Assembly (NCBI GenBank): GCA_047495785.1
Contig: JBLDXI010000010.1
Location: forward strand, 2,170,001 to 2,234,000
Direction: 5' to 3'
Source of the DNA: Lepidodermella squamata
Lineage: Eukaryota > Gastrotricha
Length of the DNA: 64,000 nucleotides
Shown here: positions 1 to 10,750 of the stretch, in pieces
Position numbering within the stretch: position 1 is the first letter of the stretch
Layout: each line of letters starts with the position of its first letter
Program-made: the position numbers and the translations under genes
Notes under the pieces: model-generated
What the model was told of the DNA's origin: nothing
The model's database searches: none
What the model saw: only the letters and a program-made list of their open reading frames with translations

Positions 1-1708
1 TAATAGCCACATTCCATATAGTAATATCAATGGGTCTAGTATGATCAGCTCATATAGAAAGAATGGGGGAGGTGACTAGCGTGCCAGAAGAAAATTGAGA
101 CGTAGAGGAGAGAAAGTGCGACAACGAGGAAGATAACTACATCGCATTGATGTTGTTTAAATGTTAATTATCAAAGCGGTTCCAGAGTGGTACCGATAAG
201 TGGCGCCCATTAGCCGTTTGTCTCAAATAAATTGTTACATGCGTCCGTTGATGAAATTCTTGAAATAGGCTTCACCTAGTTTCAATTTTGACCCCGATGA
301 TGAGAATATTAACACAGATGAATTATAAAAAAAAATTTAGATAGTAATTTTGGGAGCGTCGTTTCACTTTGAAACTTGGTAGATTGATGATAAATTACCT
401 GCGTAGAGGAACCATAGTTAATACTCAATTTCCTAATTATAGTTCCGAAGTATGAAATCTGATTGGTTGATTCAAAAGGCACTCGACACGCGCTATGTTT
501 GTGAGCCCAACGCTTATCAGCATAAGCTTTTCGCGCAGAAATTGAATGAATAAACATGAGAACTGAGAGTCCGATGAGATTGAAAATATTCATAAAAAAT
601 ATTTGAAAGGTTCAAAATTGGGCCTGCGGTTAGGGGCGCTACTCGAAGAGATCGACCTTCTAGTATCAATTGATTCCGAAAATAAACCGTAAATGTTGAA
701 TAGCAAGCCGGGCTTATAAATTTTGAACCCATAAAAATTCTGCTACTGTTAGCAAATTCGCTACTATTTCAGCATTTAAGGTATAATGGCTACGGTGTAA
801 ACGGCTGGGACCAGGTTGAAATGAACTATCCACTGGAGCTGTACAAAATCGGAACAACCCAGGACGCTTGATTTTAGCGCTGGAACCTCTGGAACCAGCT
901 TTAGTTGTGCCAGTAATTATAGATTATTTGCAAAATCGAACCTACGAATCGTATTTCCCATTCCTTATCGAGGTTTCAGGTTTCATCAAGCTTTGCACCA
1001 AGGGTTTCACCGGAGGAATGTGAATAAATTTACCAGAGAAATTCCGGAGAGGTCCGATGGTAATTATTTGTTAATTATCGGTAATTTACCCGGTTGGACC
1101 GAATATCTGCGGAATTATTGTTTATGAAACGTTCCAAGAGTGATCATACTGTTTATTTCCTGGAATCGAAATTTTCTCCTGCTGTGAGATGGAACATTGC
1201 ATACCAATACCGGGAAAAATCCTATTTTTCAGTGCCCGAAATGGGGAAGGAGCACCTGTTGGAGGATGAGGATATAAGAAAAAAAGAAATAAGAATTTCG
1301 GCAATTTCGGCAATTCAAAACTATTCTCTGCTCAGGGTTAAAAATGATTCCAACTTCGAAAATTAATAAATCGGATATTTTTAGCAAAATCTATTGTGAT
1401 GAGCCCAGCCAACCTGTAAAACAGTTCGCAACGCACAAGTTCGGATAGTCATGGAAATGTCAACTCGGGCCAGGTAAGAGTAAAAATGCTCTGATGATCG
1501 TTCATTTTTACTTCAAAGTGATCCAAGTGCGAAAGATAAGAAAACACTTTCAAGTTACTATAGACTTGAAACTGAAGCTAGAATAATGGAATTGGGAAAG
1601 TCAACACGACTAAATCGCTGAATCTCAACACAAAAGGATTTGGAAGTTGAACAATTTTAAAGTGAGAGTTCGGACAGAATCGAATTGAGGGTGTCTTCAT
1701 TCCTTGAA
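1..1708. other. Intergenic, no gene recognised
   Basis: AT-rich sequence with only short overlapping open frames on both strands (for example around 1094-1366 and 309-732). None shows a recognisable domain, exon pattern or hydrophobic profile. I see no RNA gene or repeat structure here. Confidence 0.5.
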
Positions 1709-3057
1709 TCACTCTTCAGTCTTTATGCCGGAGAGCGGCAGCTCGAACTCATCGATGGAGACCCCTCGATTCTGGCGAGCTCCCTCGACCAGAGACTGCA
1801 GGAATGCCTGTTCATCGATCATCGGATACCTCGGCACGGATCCAGCTTCGAAATCCAACATTTGTTGCAACACATGGCCACTGAGGTAGTAAAACTTGGC
1901 CGAGCCAAGTCCATTCTCACGGAGCAGGCGTTCGTGGTCAGTTTTAACTAGATGTGCGACATCATTCTTCAAACGCAGGCAAGTTGGTTCATCAAGTTCG
2001 GAAAATTTCTTCCCACCATGATTATTGTACGCTTCGTTTTCCAGGTCGGTATCAGACTTCGAACGAACGAAAATGCACTCCTGACCCATTTTCTTAGCCT
2101 GAAGGCCGTAATCGATGTCGAATTGCGTCACACGGTTGTTGGTAACGACGATCAACGCGTCCATGAAGTACAGGAAATTGTCGAGGTAGTACTTGCCAGC
2201 TGGATGCTTCAATGTCATCGCGCCAGGATGGTCCCAGAAAACAAAAGACGGGTTGAAGTGGCTTTCGTACTTGGAAGCCGTTCCAGTTGTTTCGACAACT
2301 CCAACCGCAGCGTTTTGGCGAAGAAACGCGTTAAGCAGCGTCGATTTGCCGTTGCCGGATCCGCCGATAATCGCAAAGTTGAACTTGCTTGTATCAAGAT
2401 TGTGCGATTTCGCCTTTTTTCGAAGTTCCTCCTGTGCGCGTTTTCGCTCGTCTTCCAAAGCAGCTAGCTTCTTCTGTTTCTCCTCTTGAAGCTTCTTCGC
2501 AACTTCCTCATCTGCCGACACCTGCAACTGCAACTGCAGCTGATTCAACTGTTGCCTCATTTGTATGTATGTATGTATGTATTTTATTCACTTTCCTTCA
2601 CATTTTACATTTACAACATTTTTTAATAATTTTTTTTTACAAAAATTGAATTTATAAACAGAACACAATACTACATATGATCATGGGTAGAAATAGAGTT
2701 GATTAATTTTTTTTTTATTTTACAAAGTTTTTATTTTTTATTACAAAACACAATCATATACAAGATAGGAGAAGGAAAGATGAGGTTGCAAAGGGCAAGT
2801 CGCCTTGCCACTAAAATGAACCTCTGAATATTGTAATTCAAAAAATTATTATCGCATAATTAAGTTCTAAGTAGCGATCCTGTTCCATAAGTTGCGGCGT
2901 CATATCCTGTACACATTATACGCATCGATACATTTGCTTGCGGCGAAAATTGAATGAGACTTACCACAACTTGAACCGGAGCTTGAGATTCTGACTTGGG
3001 CGCAAACAAGCTGCATATTTCCTTCACAACCATTGCCGGGACGATATATTCCGCCAT
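1709..3057 (-). CDS. IRG-like GTPase, type A, interrupted by an insertion
   Basis: Exon 1 is 3057-2965 (31 codons ending APVQVV). A 58-nt GTAAG..TACAG intron (2964-2907) follows, then exon 2 opens with DMTPQL exactly as in the paralogues at 7294 and 10751. Exon 2 is then broken by foreign DNA (about 2562-2884) that introduces a stop. The remaining 283-codon frame (2560-1709) starts inside the coiled coil and holds the whole G domain: P-loop GGSGNGKS, an ETT segment, G3 WDHPGA and G4 FVRSKSD followed by DL. The WD.PG and VR(T/S)K.D.DL spacing resembles immunity-related GTPases. The protein is shorter than the ~400 residues usual for vertebrate IRGs and has an N-terminal Lys/Glu-rich coiled coil. 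The gene is divergent to the type M gene at 3947. It may be a pseudogene, may initiate at the internal Met at 2560, or may splice out the insertion. Confidence 0.7.
2562..2884 (-). mobile_element. SINE-like insertion with ATAC-repeat tail inside GTPase exon
   Basis: About 320 bp separates the DMTPQL start of exon 2 from the continuing coiled-coil codons of the GTPase gene at 1709-3057; intact paralogues have nothing here. Read on the minus strand, the insert is A/T-rich, contains AATAAA-like runs and ends in a simple repeat (about five copies of ATAC), as many non-LTR-mobilised short elements do. Short similar sequences flank it (ATGGAACAG and ATGAGGCAACAG), possibly a decayed target duplication. 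No coding capacity. The class is inferred from structure only. Confidence 0.5.
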
Positions 3058-3672
3058 TTCAGAGTCTAAAAGATAAGAAAATGGGTATATGTTAAAACAG
3101 TTTAATTGAATAATGTGATCGACATTTAGCTCAATAATAATCCTCCGAATGTCCTAATAATATCAGCAAATGCAAATGGTCGCAGAGGTAAGGGGAGGGA
3201 ATATAAAAGAGAAGGAAAGAGTAGCATTCGAAAATTACGTAAAAACCATAGAGAACAGAAGTACAAGAGAGGAAACTCACGCTGGAAACTTGAAACATTA
3301 ATTCGAAGCGGTTTTTTAAGCCGGATCTTTCGACAAAATGCGCGTTGTTTTTTAGCGCACTTTTCTCGCGCAAACCCACTAAATTTCGGCAAAGCTTTTC
3401 TCCGGCTGTACTACTTCAAATCGGACTCCCCTTTTTATGTTGAATAGACCTGGTCTGTTCTCCATGGTAAAAACACAATTTCAATGAAAGAAAATCGTAC
3501 AATAGTAATTGTATTCCGCGCGATATCTTCGATTAGAAGTCCTGACAGATGACAGATGAATCATATTATTAGTTCGTGACTTTTATCGCGTGCACGCGAC
3601 CGCTTCAAGGCTCCATATTTTGCTTGAAAAGCTGCGTGATTCATATTGCAGCACCGCATGGCGCAGCACGGC

Positions 3673-3679
3673 TATATAT
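3673..3679 (+). promoter_or_regulatory. TATA-like box upstream of type M GTPase
   Basis: CTATATATC lies in the 890-bp divergent space between the two GTPase start codons (3057 minus, 3947 plus), about 270 bp before the plus-strand ATG. Position and sequence suit a TATA box, but the transcription start cannot be seen. Confidence 0.25.
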
Positions 3680-3946
3680 CATCCACTCAATCAATTGTAT
3701 CTTTCTCAAAAAAATATGTCTTGGCTTTTGACTTCTTCTGATTAAAACCCCTTAGATATCGAAGCTTTAACAACGCCAAAGCGCGGGCCCCTATGTTGAA
3801 AACTTTGGCTAGTACCAAGCCAGATGATCTGAAATTAGGCTTTGCTATAGCCAGCCAAATCTTGTACTAATTTATTTTTGTTATCTTCGAAATGTTTCTT
3901 GTATCTTAGGTATTTGACTTTGATTTATTGATCTTCATTCATCATC

Positions 3947-4924
3947 ATGGGTAATCGCGAAAGCACACATGTCGAGTATCGAATCCCGCCAGAATTTTGG
4001 GTATGCTTCCCAATGCTTTCTCTACATTTACCTTACTTTTTATACTAGGAATTGCTACAAAAGCAGCAAGCTGTATTAACGCAACTGCAAACCAACATCA
4101 CACAAGAAATCGACAAAGCTAAGAAGCAAGCGCTGATCGAAGAAAAGCAACGCATCGAGGCCGAGAATGAGGCGAAGCGTAAGCGAATGGAGGAGGAAAT
4201 CAAGCGAAAAGCGAGAATCTTTGGCATCAATCTCGACGACTTCAACTTTGCAATCATCGGAATAACTGGCGTTGGCAAGTCGACCCTAATCAACGCGTTG
4301 GTTCCGGGCGCGAAGGCTCACGTGAGCGTCGTCGAAGGCACAATGCGACCAGCACCTTACCGCAGCCGCAACGTCGTGCTTTGGGACGTTCCTGGTTCGG
4401 CGACAAAGAAACATCCGGTTGCTAATTACTACGCTGACAACTTTCTGTACCTGATGGATTCGCTGATCATTGTGACTGGCTTTCGTTTGTCCGAATTCGA
4501 TGTTGAGTTTGCGAAAGAAGCGATCCGACATGACCAGAGGGTTGTTTTCGTGAGGTCGAAGGCTGATGTGGACCTTGCCAATGATTACTACGTCAAGGAG
4601 GAGAAATATTGGGAAGACTGCCCGGCCAACGACCGAAAACGTGTAGCCGACGCCGTGAGCAGTGAAATTCGAGACAACTACACACGCCAATTTCAGGAAT
4701 CTGGCGTTGCGAATATGCAGGATGGCTCTGAGATTCCGTTTCATTTCATCAGTTCGCGGGCTATTGATGAAATCGTCAAGGGCGTTGATGCTAGCCGACG
4801 CAAATGGCCGCAGTTGGATGAGGAGAAGCTGGTGAAGACGTTGTACGAAGGGCTCAAGAGAGACGGTGCTTTGCGAAGTATTGAAAACTTCAGTCTTCCT
4901 CGGCTTCTTGCTCCGGAAAACTAA
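3947..4924 (+). CDS. IRG-like GTPase, type M (putative N-myristoylated)
   Basis: Exon 1 (3947-4000, 18 codons) encodes MGNRESTHVEYRIPPEFW; the intron 4001-4048 (48 nt, GTATG..ACTAG) is followed by exon 2, 4049-4924. The product is about 309 aa. Gly2 followed by N-R-E-S fits an N-myristoylation signal. A charged coiled coil (residues ~20-75) precedes the G domain: G1 GITGVGKST, EGT with a nearby PAPY (G2 region, very like vertebrate IRGs), G3 WDVPGS, G4 FVRSKADVDL, and FHFISSR at the G5 position. A short helical tail follows, ending in the family motif KRDGALRSI. AATAAA at ~5036 is the likely polyadenylation signal. The first exon recurs in the genes at 13291 and 23122 with the same phase-0 splice, which supports the model. 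The IRG assignment rests on motif spacing; another dynamin-like or septin-like P-loop GTPase is less likely. Confidence 0.82.
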
Positions 4925-5980
4925 TTCAAGCTAATTCTTTGTGTCATCAAAGGTCATGTTTCGAGACCTATTGATTCATTTTTCGTTTAAATTGCATTAC
5001 TTGGCCGTTTCTGCCCACTTTAATCTTGAATGTTTCAATAAAAATTGCACGTTTGCCTCAATCTGATTTGTTTTTCTTAAATCAATTTGCGTTCGAAAGT
5101 GCAGAGAGAAGTCTTGAAAGTAATTTGAACACCTTTAGTTGCGTCATGCAAATTTCATTCAGGGTTACTAGAATGACGAGGAATGCAGTTAACTAAGTTT
5201 GAGGTTGTGGTTTTCGAAGTGCACATCGCGTATCGCTTTATTACGACTAGTTTCAGGCTTATTTTTGAACCTTGAATCAGAACTTGACAAGCCTCGATTT
5301 GAGCCGGAAACATCTCCAATTGGTTATAATCAGCTTCCAGTTAGAGCAGCCATGTTCACAAGCAAACGAAAACAAGCAATATTATATATCAAAACAAGCC
5401 GTCAATCAGCTAACTACCGTGGCCTGCCTCGTCAAATGACGAACATCTGCTACAAAACACCGTCGTAGGAACCGCAAAGATTAACGGCAGATTGACCATT
5501 GATTCGAACGCAGTAAAATCGATGCGATCCTACTCATCGCATACTCGCTTGACAGCGATGATGCATAGACTGGAAATACTCATGTACTCAAATGCTTTGG
5601 TTATTCCCTACCCAAAGAGCCAAATACTTTCCCGTAAATCACTCCTAACGGTATCGATCGGCTCAACTCGAATCCTTCGATTTCAATCGATCGATACTAC
5701 GTGGCCTCATCTGATTAACCCCTTGATATGGATATCGTTTGATAGGAAATTTTGTATACATAGATTCGGGAAGGTTCCCTCAATTTCCTTGCCCTTTTAT
5801 TCGTGAATGCACTGGGAGCCTAAAAACACGTGTCATTTAAATAGGACGTTGGGCGTGAGTGGGTTACGAAGCTTCCTACTACAGCTTTTCCAGCTCAGGA
5901 TGACTTTGCTGGCATATTTTCTATTTATTTTGCCCAAATATCAAAAACTGGTCAGAATTGAATTTTCATCATTATACAGA
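4925..5980. other. Intergenic, nothing recognised
   Basis: After the poly(A) signal of the GTPase gene the sequence holds only short frames (5199-5468, 5492-5806) without recognisable domains or splice-linked partners. I see no repeat with an obvious terminus. Confidence 0.45.
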
Positions 5981-5989
5981 CCATAATTG

Positions 5990-6530
5990 GCCTGTGACGT
6001 TGGCTTAAGGCTAAGCCTGGTCGCAGTTGGCTGCGATGAGCTGGATCTCTATGAGGAAAATATCCCATACCAATGCTCTCGAGACTCTAACGAAAGCTTT
6101 CAAATCTTTTCTTACAATATACAAACAACTCCACGGATAACAAACAAAGTGGAATAACAATCATGCCAGGTTCGTATTCCAGATTCTAGTACTCCTATGT
6201 ATTCCCTTTGGCGGAGGTGTCGAGTTGGCAAGCGGTTCGACCAGTGAACCGATCGAGGGGAGGAATCGCAACGGGAAATTGCAATTGAAATAGGAGCCTG
6301 TCGTAGATGCTGTGCTACGGCTGCTTCATTGATGAAAACGAAACAAATTGACGCGCAAGCTACGGCTGTGGTCACATGACTCGCGTTCGACCAGTCGAGA
6401 AGGGCGATGAGAACAGCTGATATGATGAGGCCACAGCTGCAGATTGCAAAAGCTGCCATCCAATTGACACGATGTTTCCAGGATCTCTAAAATTTGAAGG
6501 TTAAACAAATCATTCGCAATTTTATCACAT
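5990..6530 (-). pseudogene. Orphan last exon of class C receptor (partial duplicate)
   Basis: 6508-6112 reads, on the minus strand, almost the same as the terminal exon of the receptor gene at 31224-34016: TM6 (AFAICSCG), the ALLDWSNASH loop, TM7 (ACASICFVFINEAA) and the tail SPRSVHWSNRLPTR. The splice acceptor before it (CTCTAAAATTTG on the plus strand) is also shared. Flanking 5990-6110 resembles 30730-30830. The ligand-binding exons and TM1-5 are absent, so this is a duplicated fragment rather than a gene. Its frame is still open, so the copy is recent or constrained. Confidence 0.8.
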
Positions 6531-6697
6531 GTGCTTCATAGAATCATGCGAACATGTGATTCATAGAATCACATAGAATTTAGCTCAAAAAAAGTATTAT
6601 TTATTCTTGACACGAATTATACTTGCACAAAACATGTTTTTTGGCTATAAAATCAAGCTCCTCATGAGGGTGTCTATTTGCGTATCTGAGCCAAGGC

Positions 6698-6719
6698 TTA
6701 GGGTTAGGGTTAGGGTTAG
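6698..6719 (+). repeat. Short interstitial TTAGGG array
   Basis: Three perfect TTAGGG units plus a partial fourth. This is the common animal telomere unit, but the tract is far too short and internal to be a chromosome end. Confidence 0.7.
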
Positions 6720-7290
6720 CTTCGGGGTTTGGCCTCGATACGCCAGTGATTATTACGCAAAAACTGAGGGTAATTCTCTGATGGACAACATCCCTCGTAC
6801 GCATCTGTGTACGATACGAATATCGCCAATTTTGTGTACATAGATCTCCCCCATATGTGTCAAATGATGCCGAGTATGTGTCTCAGCTGTGGCGTCTTAC
6901 TGGAAACCTCCTCAGCCTGGAACCTTTGACAGATTCCCGGGGAACATCGTAACACCCGATCCAGCAAAAAAGAAATCGAATGTTTTTCTTCGAAGTTGTT
7001 GAATAAAGTTTTCGATATATACAAATTTACACGATGACCACCAACGTTTGTTCACTTAAATTAAATTATCAATACAAATGTTAAACAAGCAGTTTTATTC
7101 CACTGGGTCTCACTTCTTTCATTCCAAAATCAAAAGCTTCAAGAAAGAGAAAAACAACGTTTAAGTTCAACGAACTGAAGCTTAAACTGTGAAAGAAGAA
7201 GAGGGGCGCCACGACTTCATAACCATATCTCAACTGGCTTGGAAGGTGAACAATTTCAAAGCAACGCATTGCCAATAGATGACTCTTCCT
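6720..7290. other. Intergenic, nothing recognised
   Basis: No domain-bearing frame or clear repeat. It contains the 3' flank of the minus-strand GTPase gene that ends at 7294. Confidence 0.4.
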
Positions 7291-7293
7291 CCT

Positions 7294-8307
7294 TTATGCT
7301 GACGCGGGCAGCTTGAACGCATCGATGTCAACTCCTCTGTTCTGGCGAGCTCCATCGACCAGGCACTGCAGGAACAACTGCTCGTCGATGATCGGGTACT
7401 GCATTTCGGAAGTGGCTTCGACATCCAATATTCGCCTCAACACACGGCCGCTGACGTAGTAGAACTTGGCTGAGCCGAGATGATGTTCGAAAAGTTGGCT
7501 CTCGTGGTCTGATCTTACTTGTTGGGCGACATCATTCTTCAAACGCTGGCGGGTTGATTCATCAAGTTCGGAAAATTTCTTCTCCTTGTAGTTCTCGTAA
7601 GCTTCGTTATCCAGGTCTACATCAGACTTCGAACGAACGAAAATGCACTCTTGGCCCATTCTCTTAGCCTGGAGCCCGTATTCAATGTCGAACTGTGACA
7701 GCCGGTTGCCAGTCACGATGATCAAAGCGTCCATGAAGTACAGGAAATTGTCGAGGTAATACTCGCCAACAGGATGCTTCGGGGTCGCGGCCCCAGGATG
7801 GTCCCAGAAAACGAACGACGGGTTGAAGGAGCTCACGTACTGAGATGGCTTCGCCGTCGTCTCTACAACTCCGACTGCAACGTTTTGACGCAGGAACGCG
7901 TTTAGCAACGTCGATTTGCCGGTCCCAGCAGCGCCGATGATCGCAAAGTTGAACTTGCGTGTGTCGAGGTTGTGCGATTTCGCCTTCTGCCGAAGCTTCT
8001 CCTGTGCGCGTAGGCGCTCAGCCTCCAGTGCCGCCATTTTCTCCTCTTTTTCTTGTTCAAGCCGCCGAGTAACTTCCTTATCTCTGGAAACTTGCATCAT
8101 CAACTGCAGTTGATCCAACTGAATCTTCATTGCTCTTAGTTCCGGCGTCATGTCCTGTTCAGAAGTAAATAGGTAATCTGACTTGTATGCTGAGAAATGA
8201 ATAAGACTTACCAGAACTTGAACAGGGGCGTTAGCTTCTGAGCGAGGCACTATCAATTTGATTGCTTCCGCCAGGGCAGGGATAACTACGCTTTTGATAA
8301 GTTCCAT
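7294..8307 (-). CDS. IRG-like GTPase, type A
   Basis: Exon 1 is 8307-8212 (32 codons): a hydrophobic/amphipathic N-terminus (VVIPALAEAIKLIV) followed by PRSEANAPVQVL. The intron 8211-8155 is 57 nt, GTAAG..AACAG, a multiple of three with no stop, so the unspliced frame also reads through. Exon 2 is 8154-7294. The spliced product is about 318 aa. After DMTPEL comes a coiled coil (~40-80), then G1 GAAGTGKST, an ETT segment, G3 WDHPGA, G4 FVRSKSDVDL, FYYVSGR at the G5 position and a short helical tail (VDGARQNRG). The same exon structure occurs at 1709-3057 and 10751-11752. The N-terminus could be a membrane-binding helix (inference). It is head-to-head with the gene at 10751. Confidence 0.82.
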   Translation of the reverse strand: MELIKSVVIPALAEAIKLIVPRSEANAPVQVLVSLIHFSAYKSDYLFTSEQDMTPELRAMKIQLDQLQLMMQVSRDKEVTRRLEQEKEEKMAALEAERLRAQEKLRQKAKSHNLDTRKFNFAIIGAAGTGKSTLLNAFLRQNVAVGVVETTAKPSQYVSSFNPSFVFWDHPGAATPKHPVGEYYLDNFLYFMDALIIVTGNRLSQFDIEYGLQAKRMGQECIFVRSKSDVDLDNEAYENYKEKKFSELDESTRQRLKNDVAQQVRSDHESQLFEHHLGSAKFYYVSGRVLRRILDVEATSEMQYPIIDEQLFLQCLVDGARQNRGVDIDAFKLPASA

Positions 8308-8649
8308 CTTGGAATCAATGGTCTAAACATCGAAAAGGCATATTCATTTTTTACTTCAAAAGCATCGTTGACCGAACGAAAATCTGTTTTATTTTGTTCC
8401 AATTTGACATACGCCGGAAAAAGAAAACTAGCACTAAGAATAAGGCCAAAGGATAGGCCAAAGAAAAAAGGGAAGGAAAAATCCGGCTAAAATGAGTTTG
8501 AAATTAAAATTATACCCGATTTTCAACTAGCTGAAATGGTGTCTTTTGAAAAAGATGAATAGCGCATGATTGTTAACTCGATTGAAAACTATGAATTTTT
8601 CGGATAAAGCAAGATCTTCAACTGTGGGGGTGGGTAAGAATTTATCTTT

Positions 8650-9216
8650 GCCTGCCCTCGCCCTCTTCAAAACCGGAAACAGTATATCGTTAGCGCTGTT
8701 GAATAACTCGGATTTAGGCTTGTTTACATCCGTTTCAAGGTCACGCGTGCCAAGTAAAAAAGAGCCATTTTAACGTGAATAAAAAGGCAACAGCAAAAGA
8801 ATTTTTACTTGTCACCTATCAACATGTAATGGATGTAAACAGGCCTGCATCCGAGTTATTCAACGGCGCTAACATTGTGTTTGAGGTTGTAAGTTGAAAA
8901 AAATCCGCACGCTGATTGGTCAGTTGGCTCGTATCCATGACTCCGCCTTGCTACTTGATCGTGCGATCCATAAAATGTTTGCAAAAAATATCTTTTTATG
9001 AATGGTTTTACGCATTTGTTGGAAACGCGTGCTACGATACGGCCTTCATAAAAATAATAAAAGCCACAAATTATATAGATCGCACGATCAAGTAGCAAGG
9101 CGGAGTCATGGATACGAGCCAACTGACCAATCAGCGTGCGGATTTCTTTCAACTTACAACCTCAAACACAATGTAACGATATACCGTTTCCGGTTTTGAA
9201 GAGGGCGAAGGCAGGC
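8650..9216. mobile_element. MITE 1, hairpin-like, hosting a nested MITE
   Basis: Long inverted repeats flank this stretch: the left arm begins GCCTGCCCTCGCCCTC and passes through ATATCGTTAGCG to an arm that includes GAATAACTCGGA; the right arm is its reverse complement, ending near 9216. Related copies lie at about 9296-9455 and 35687-36160. No coding capacity. The right arm is split by the nested element at 8873-9173. Confidence 0.7.
8873..9173. mobile_element. MITE 2 (CATTGTG termini, TAA target duplication)
   Basis: A 301-bp element with ~95-bp inverted repeats starting CATTGTGTTTGAGG and ending in the complement. It is flanked by TAA at 8870-8872 and 9174-9176. Removing one TAA restores CGCTAACGATATA, the sequence found in uninterrupted MITE 1 copies at ~9445 and ~36145, so the insertion is directly demonstrated. 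A 3-bp TWA-type duplication suggests PIF/Harbinger mobilisation (inference). A relative with the same termini is at 40434-40764 and a fragment at ~59097-59160. Confidence 0.85.
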
Positions 9217-9219
9217 ATG

Positions 9220-10740
9220 ACGCTCAGTAAAGAAGAGGCCATTATTATTATTATTGACATACATATTGAATAAATTAAGTTGATTAATTTCCTTAACTCC
9301 GTTTCAAGGTGACGAGTGGAAAATAATTGCGGGGTCTTTAAAAATGGACGAAGAGGCAAAAAAGAATAACTTTTTATTTGTTACTTGCTATTTGTCACTT
9401 TGACACTGACAAGAACAGGCTCAAGTCCGAGTTAGTCAACGACGCTAACGATATATCCCTAACAACAGAAACCTTGAAAATGAACAAAATCTGGGGAGCG
9501 AAAGCAGGTATTTACAACTAGAACTGTGAACTGTGACATGCTTTAACATTTCGATTAGCCTAATTTTTAATAGCCTATACGACATGTACAGTTCGAAGTG
9601 TTGTGAATAGAAAATCCAAAACGCAAACAAAAAATATCTAGCTGTGAAAGTATTGAAAGCTTTTCACTAAATTCAGGCCTCACGTCGTTCAAATATTTTG
9701 CAAAAAAAAGAAGCATGCAACTTCTCCAATCAAAACAAAATATCGATATGATGCCAAAAATGACTCATGTTAATTCGTGATTCGATGCTGGCATGCGACT
9801 TTTCCCACAGCTGCATCGTTTGCTTGATGAAGACAGAAAAAAATTATTATGTATTATGATTCACTTTTCACTCTCCATCGCAGTGTAATTTTTTGTATTT
9901 ACTCTATTCGCAGATTCACTTCATTTATTCCCCGTTTGTTTTCTCATAAATTCACTTTTTTTTCTGATCGAAACTACATATAATCGCTATATCTGAGTGC
10001 CAAACCGGCTTTGGCTTTGTTCATCTCTAAGCAAAATATTTTTATTAAACTATTGTTTATTTTATTAAACTATTTTTATTAATATTTATTAAACTATTGT
10101 CCTGAAAATGAACATATTACGGTTAGATGAAGGAAGATTACACCGCAAAATCAGTTAACAAACGTTATCTATGCCATCTGCCATATTATTTCGACCTTAG
10201 GTTCTAATTGCCACAACGGGCTTTTAGGCGTTAGATTTAGGGCTAGGTAAAGCCGGGCAGGTATTTAGAAAATCCCAATTCGTTTCAGAGTCACATTTTT
10301 TACGGATTATCAAAGTCACGACCCAATCTGAATGAAAAATGTCAATGTTCATGTTAGGAAAAGCATGACAGTATCGATATTCTCGAGTGTATGCTTGAAC
10401 CTTATACCGATCTATACCCATGGTTCTAGATAATTTCAATTCAATTATGTCCTACAAGGATTTTGGAAATGTCGCACAAGGTAATAAACTTATTTCCAAA
10501 TTTAAACCGCGAGCATCTTTGGATTTTTATCAGGCACTTCAAGCTTCTCTGTTGATGCGGAGCAGCGCTCAAGTGAACAGCAGGCAGCTGAAAGGCAACA
10601 GCAGCAGCCAGAAGAAACTGGGTTAAAAGAAGCTGAATCGAATGGTGTAAGTTGGCATTCACCGCTCATTTTGCGTTTTATTTCGCGTATTTCAACATAA
10701 TCGGAGATAGAAGAGATCGCATTTATCATTTCTAGCTTCA
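9220..10740. other. Intergenic, AT-rich, with MITE 1 remnant
   Basis: 9296-9455 carries a diverged MITE 1 copy ending CGCTAACGATATAT. Around 10037-10100 a short imperfect tandem repeat of TTTATTAAACTATT is seen. No gene is recognised; short frames at 10224-10626 lack features. Confidence 0.5.
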
Positions 10741-10750
10741 AGCTTTAAAA

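Noticed and set aside
1952-2489. Plus-strand frames opposite the GTPase gene at 1709-2560 (and similar frames opposite every GTPase)
   Set aside because: They are antisense shadows: the minus-strand frame carries all conserved GTPase motifs.
6698-6719. Telomere or chromosome end
   Set aside because: Only ~22 bp of TTAGGG repeats, flanked by unique sequence and genes on both sides.
6601-6843. Frame with NPNPNP-like repeats near 6.7 kb
   Set aside because: The repeats are the translation of four TTAGGG-type units. There is no supporting gene structure.
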